From the NCBI GenBank assembly GCA_016282815.1, contig JAEELU010000047.1, positions 1 to 15,543 on the forward strand: 15,543 nucleotides of DNA, written 5' to 3'. A program made the position numbers and the translations under genes. Source of the stretch: Acholeplasmatales bacterium (lineage in GTDB: Bacteria; Bacillota_I; Bacilli_A; Acholeplasmatales; Anaeroplasmataceae). This document shows positions 14,653 to 15,543 of the stretch, in pieces. How positions within the stretch are numbered: the first letter of the stretch is position 1; each line of letters begins with the position of its first letter. The notes beneath the pieces are model-generated. The model did not search any database and had not been told where the DNA came from. It was given only the letters and a program-made list of their open reading frames with translations.

Positions 14653-14683
14653 CCCCTTAAAATGAAACTAGAAAGTATGCTAT

Positions 14684-14708
14684 AAACTATATAAAAGTGT
14701 AGTTTTTT
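14684..14708 (+). terminator. Weak AT-rich hairpin with T run
   Basis: AAACTATA (14684-14691) can pair with TGTAGTTT (14698-14705), one pair being T-G, around a six-base loop, with six T at 14703-14708 partly in the stem. It may insulate the toxin-antitoxin promoter from upstream transcription. The stem has a single G-C pair, so this is tentative. Confidence 0.3.
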
Positions 14709-14717
14709 AAAATACAT

Positions 14718-14798
14718 GTGCAAATATTACGCTATTGAAGAATGTGCATTGCGCAAATATTGCACATTTTCATTTGACAAAAAGCGCAATTATTGTTA
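14718..14798 (+). promoter_or_regulatory. Three phased operator-like repeats upstream of the HTH-MNT gene
   Basis: A 15-base motif of the form GYGCAA-N3-TTGCRC recurs at 14718-14732, 14751-14765 and 14784-14798, exactly 33 bases apart each time. The middle copy (GCGCAA ATA TTGCAC) is a near-perfect dyad. The first keeps TTACGC in its right half, and the third has a degenerate right half. An additional inverted repeat (AATGTGCA 14741-14748 with TGCACATT 14761-14768) and the palindrome TTGCGCAA (14749-14756) centre on the middle copy. The third copy fills the spacer of the promoter, so a bound repressor would block RNA polymerase. The obvious ligand is the HTH domain encoded just downstream. 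Confidence 0.65.
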
Positions 14799-14802
14799 TC
14801 AT
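14774..14802 (+). promoter_or_regulatory. Promoter of the HTH-MNT/HEPN operon
   Basis: Consensus TTGACA at 14774-14779 and TATCAT at 14797-14802 with a 17-base spacer. Transcription would begin near 14809, about nine bases before ATG 14818, so the leader is almost nothing more than the GGTGAT ribosome site. This placement rules out translation from the in-frame ATG at 14716. Confidence 0.8.
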
Positions 14803-14817
14803 ATTATTGGTGATATT

Positions 14818-15288
14818 ATGAATGAATTGAAAAAAATAAGGATATCTTTGAATATGAGTCAAGTAGATGCAGCTAAAGTTTTAGGGATATCTAGAAGAAC
14901 GTATCAAAAATACGAAGCACTTGAAAATGAATCTGATAATAAGCTTAAATATTATATTTTTAGATTAAATGAGTTAAATGTTTTAGATGAAGAACATGGT
15001 ATTTTAAAAATAGAAGAAATCAAAAAAATTGTAGATAATATCTTCTCTAAATATAACATTAACTTTTGTTATTTGTTTGGTTCTTATGCTAAAAATAAAG
15101 CAACCCCAAAAAGCGATATTGATTTATTAATTGATACAGAAGTAACAGGGCTTGATTTTTTTGGTTTGATTGAAGAATTAAGACAATCATTACATAAAAA
15201 AATTGATTTGTTAAAAATTAATCAATTAGATAATAATCAAGAATTATTGAAAGAAATATTAAAGGACGGAATTAAAATTTATGGATAA
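14818..15288 (+). CDS. HTH-nucleotidyltransferase fusion, MntA-type antitoxin
   Basis: The 156-residue protein has two domains. Residues 1-56 form a Cro/C1-type helix-turn-helix (MSQVDAAKVLGISRRTYQKYE at 13-33 contains helices 2 and 3). Residues 65-156 form a minimal nucleotidyltransferase with G88-S89, exactly ten residues, then D100-I-D102, the GSX10DXD active site of MntA antitoxins, and D130 as the probable third metal ligand. MntA neutralises its HEPN partner HepT by transferring AMP groups to it. The stop overlaps the HEPN start by eight bases, so the two are translationally coupled. ATG 14818 is chosen over ATG 14716 because the promoter lies between them and the HTH begins at once. 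The HTH would give the operon self-control through the upstream repeats. Lysines are nearly all AAA, unlike the core genes, suggesting acquisition. Confidence 0.88.
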   Translation: MNELKKIRISLNMSQVDAAKVLGISRRTYQKYEALENESDNKLKYYIFRLNELNVLDEEHGILKIEEIKKIVDNIFSKYNINFCYLFGSYAKNKATPKSDIDLLIDTEVTGLDFFGLIEELRQSLHKKIDLLKINQLDNNQELLKEILKDGIKIYG

Positions 15289-15543
15289 TGTTAAAACTCC
15301 CAAATATTATATCGACAAGATTTTAAAAGATATAGAATTTTGTATTAATAATTTAAACGATGTAACAATTGAAAAATTCAATGAAGATGAAGTATTATCT
15401 AGTGCAATTAGTTTTAAATTTGTTCAAATATCAGAAAATGTTAAAAAATTACCAAATAAAATATATGATATATATCCAAATGTACCATGGATGAAAATAA
15501 GTGGATTAAGAAATAGAATAGTCCATGATTATGGATCAATACA
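15281..15543 (+). CDS. HEPN-domain (DUF86, HepT-type) toxin, 3' end outside window
   Basis: The first 87 residues of a small helical protein are visible; it runs off the right edge. HepT toxins are HEPN RNases, thought to cut tRNA or mRNA. The signature R77-N-R-I-V-H82-D-Y84 fits RX4HXY: Arg and His form the RNase site, and Tyr is the residue that MntA AMPylates in the Shewanella pair. The preceding segment, with a helix bearing SSAISFKFVQISENVKKLP and YPNVPWMKISGLRN, is typical of DUF86. ATG 15281 lies inside the end of the HTH-MNT gene (eight-base overlap), with AAAGGACGG at 15261-15269 as ribosome site. Translation from the overlap would tie toxin synthesis to antitoxin synthesis. An unseen C-terminal end is the only reservation. 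Confidence 0.9.
   Translation, partial: MDNVKTPKYYIDKILKDIEFCINNLNDVTIEKFNEDEVLSSAISFKFVQISENVKKLPNKIYDIYPNVPWMKISGLRNRIVHDYGSI

Larger units (their letters stand above)
14500..14715. other. Gene-poor junction with IS debris
   Basis: No intact gene is present. From left to right it holds an IS-end-like segment, a minus-strand transposase fragment that also forms a plus-strand hairpin, a 12-base palindrome in an unusually GC-rich patch (14637-14656), and a weak AT-rich hairpin with a T run. Base composition shifts abruptly between these pieces, as expected of rearranged mobile-element debris. Confidence 0.6.

Noticed and set aside
14716..14817. In-frame ATG at 14716 that would add 34 residues to the HTH-MNT protein
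   Set aside because: The stretch contains the operator repeats and the TTGACA/TATCAT promoter, and the HTH domain begins naturally at 14818 with its own ribosome site.
1..15543. CRISPR arrays, tRNA and rRNA genes
   Set aside because: No regularly spaced 25-40 base repeats and no recognisable tRNA or rRNA sequence on either strand; the three 33-base-phased motifs are only 15 bases long and tied to a promoter.
1..15543. TGA read as tryptophan
   Set aside because: Conserved tryptophans are encoded by TGG and no conserved gene needs read-through of TGA to reach normal length.

Overview
The window is very AT-rich, uses TGG for tryptophan, and carries the rplU-prp-rpmA-obgE block in which L27 has a cleavable N-terminal extension. 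This combination points to a low-GC Bacillota, most likely an uncultured Bacilli, Erysipelotrichia or Mollicutes-adjacent commensal. That placement is inference from sequence style; there is no rRNA here. All 17 stop codons visible in the window are TAA (13) or TAG (4); none is TGA.

Left part (1-7293), envelope and carbohydrate genes. It holds the 3' end of a long beta-rich protein that runs off the window, an MscS channel with a prepilin-like N-terminus, a cytoplasmic GH3 glycosidase with domains in swapped order (C-domain, FnIII-like, TIM barrel), and a YgjV-type membrane protein. A DUF2156 (LPG-synthase-C-like) protein follows from its own promoter, then a 161-residue unknown and a small membrane protein.

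Middle part (7294-12970), core genes. A strong promoter and a foldable leader precede rplU, prp (the protease that trims L27) and rpmA. A terminator and a double Shine-Dalgarno lead into obgE. Then come nadE, pncB and a NadM-type adenylyltransferase. Together these would supply all three steps of the Preiss-Handler route from nicotinate to NAD. A YjjG-like HAD nucleotidase ends the run at a strong terminator (12929-12970).

Right part (12971-15543), accessory and probably acquired. A 485-residue cytoplasmic protein of unknown function has a promoter without a -35 box but with two 10-base repeats at 11-base period in its place. Next is a gene-poor stretch with a degraded IS3-family transposase end. 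Last is an HTH-nucleotidyltransferase fusion overlapping a HEPN (DUF86) gene cut by the window edge. This is a MntA/HepT-type toxin-antitoxin pair whose antitoxin carries its own DNA-binding domain. Upstream of it is a dyad motif repeated three times at exact 33-base intervals, the last copy inside the promoter spacer. That module and the unknown 485-residue gene are the most novel parts of the window.
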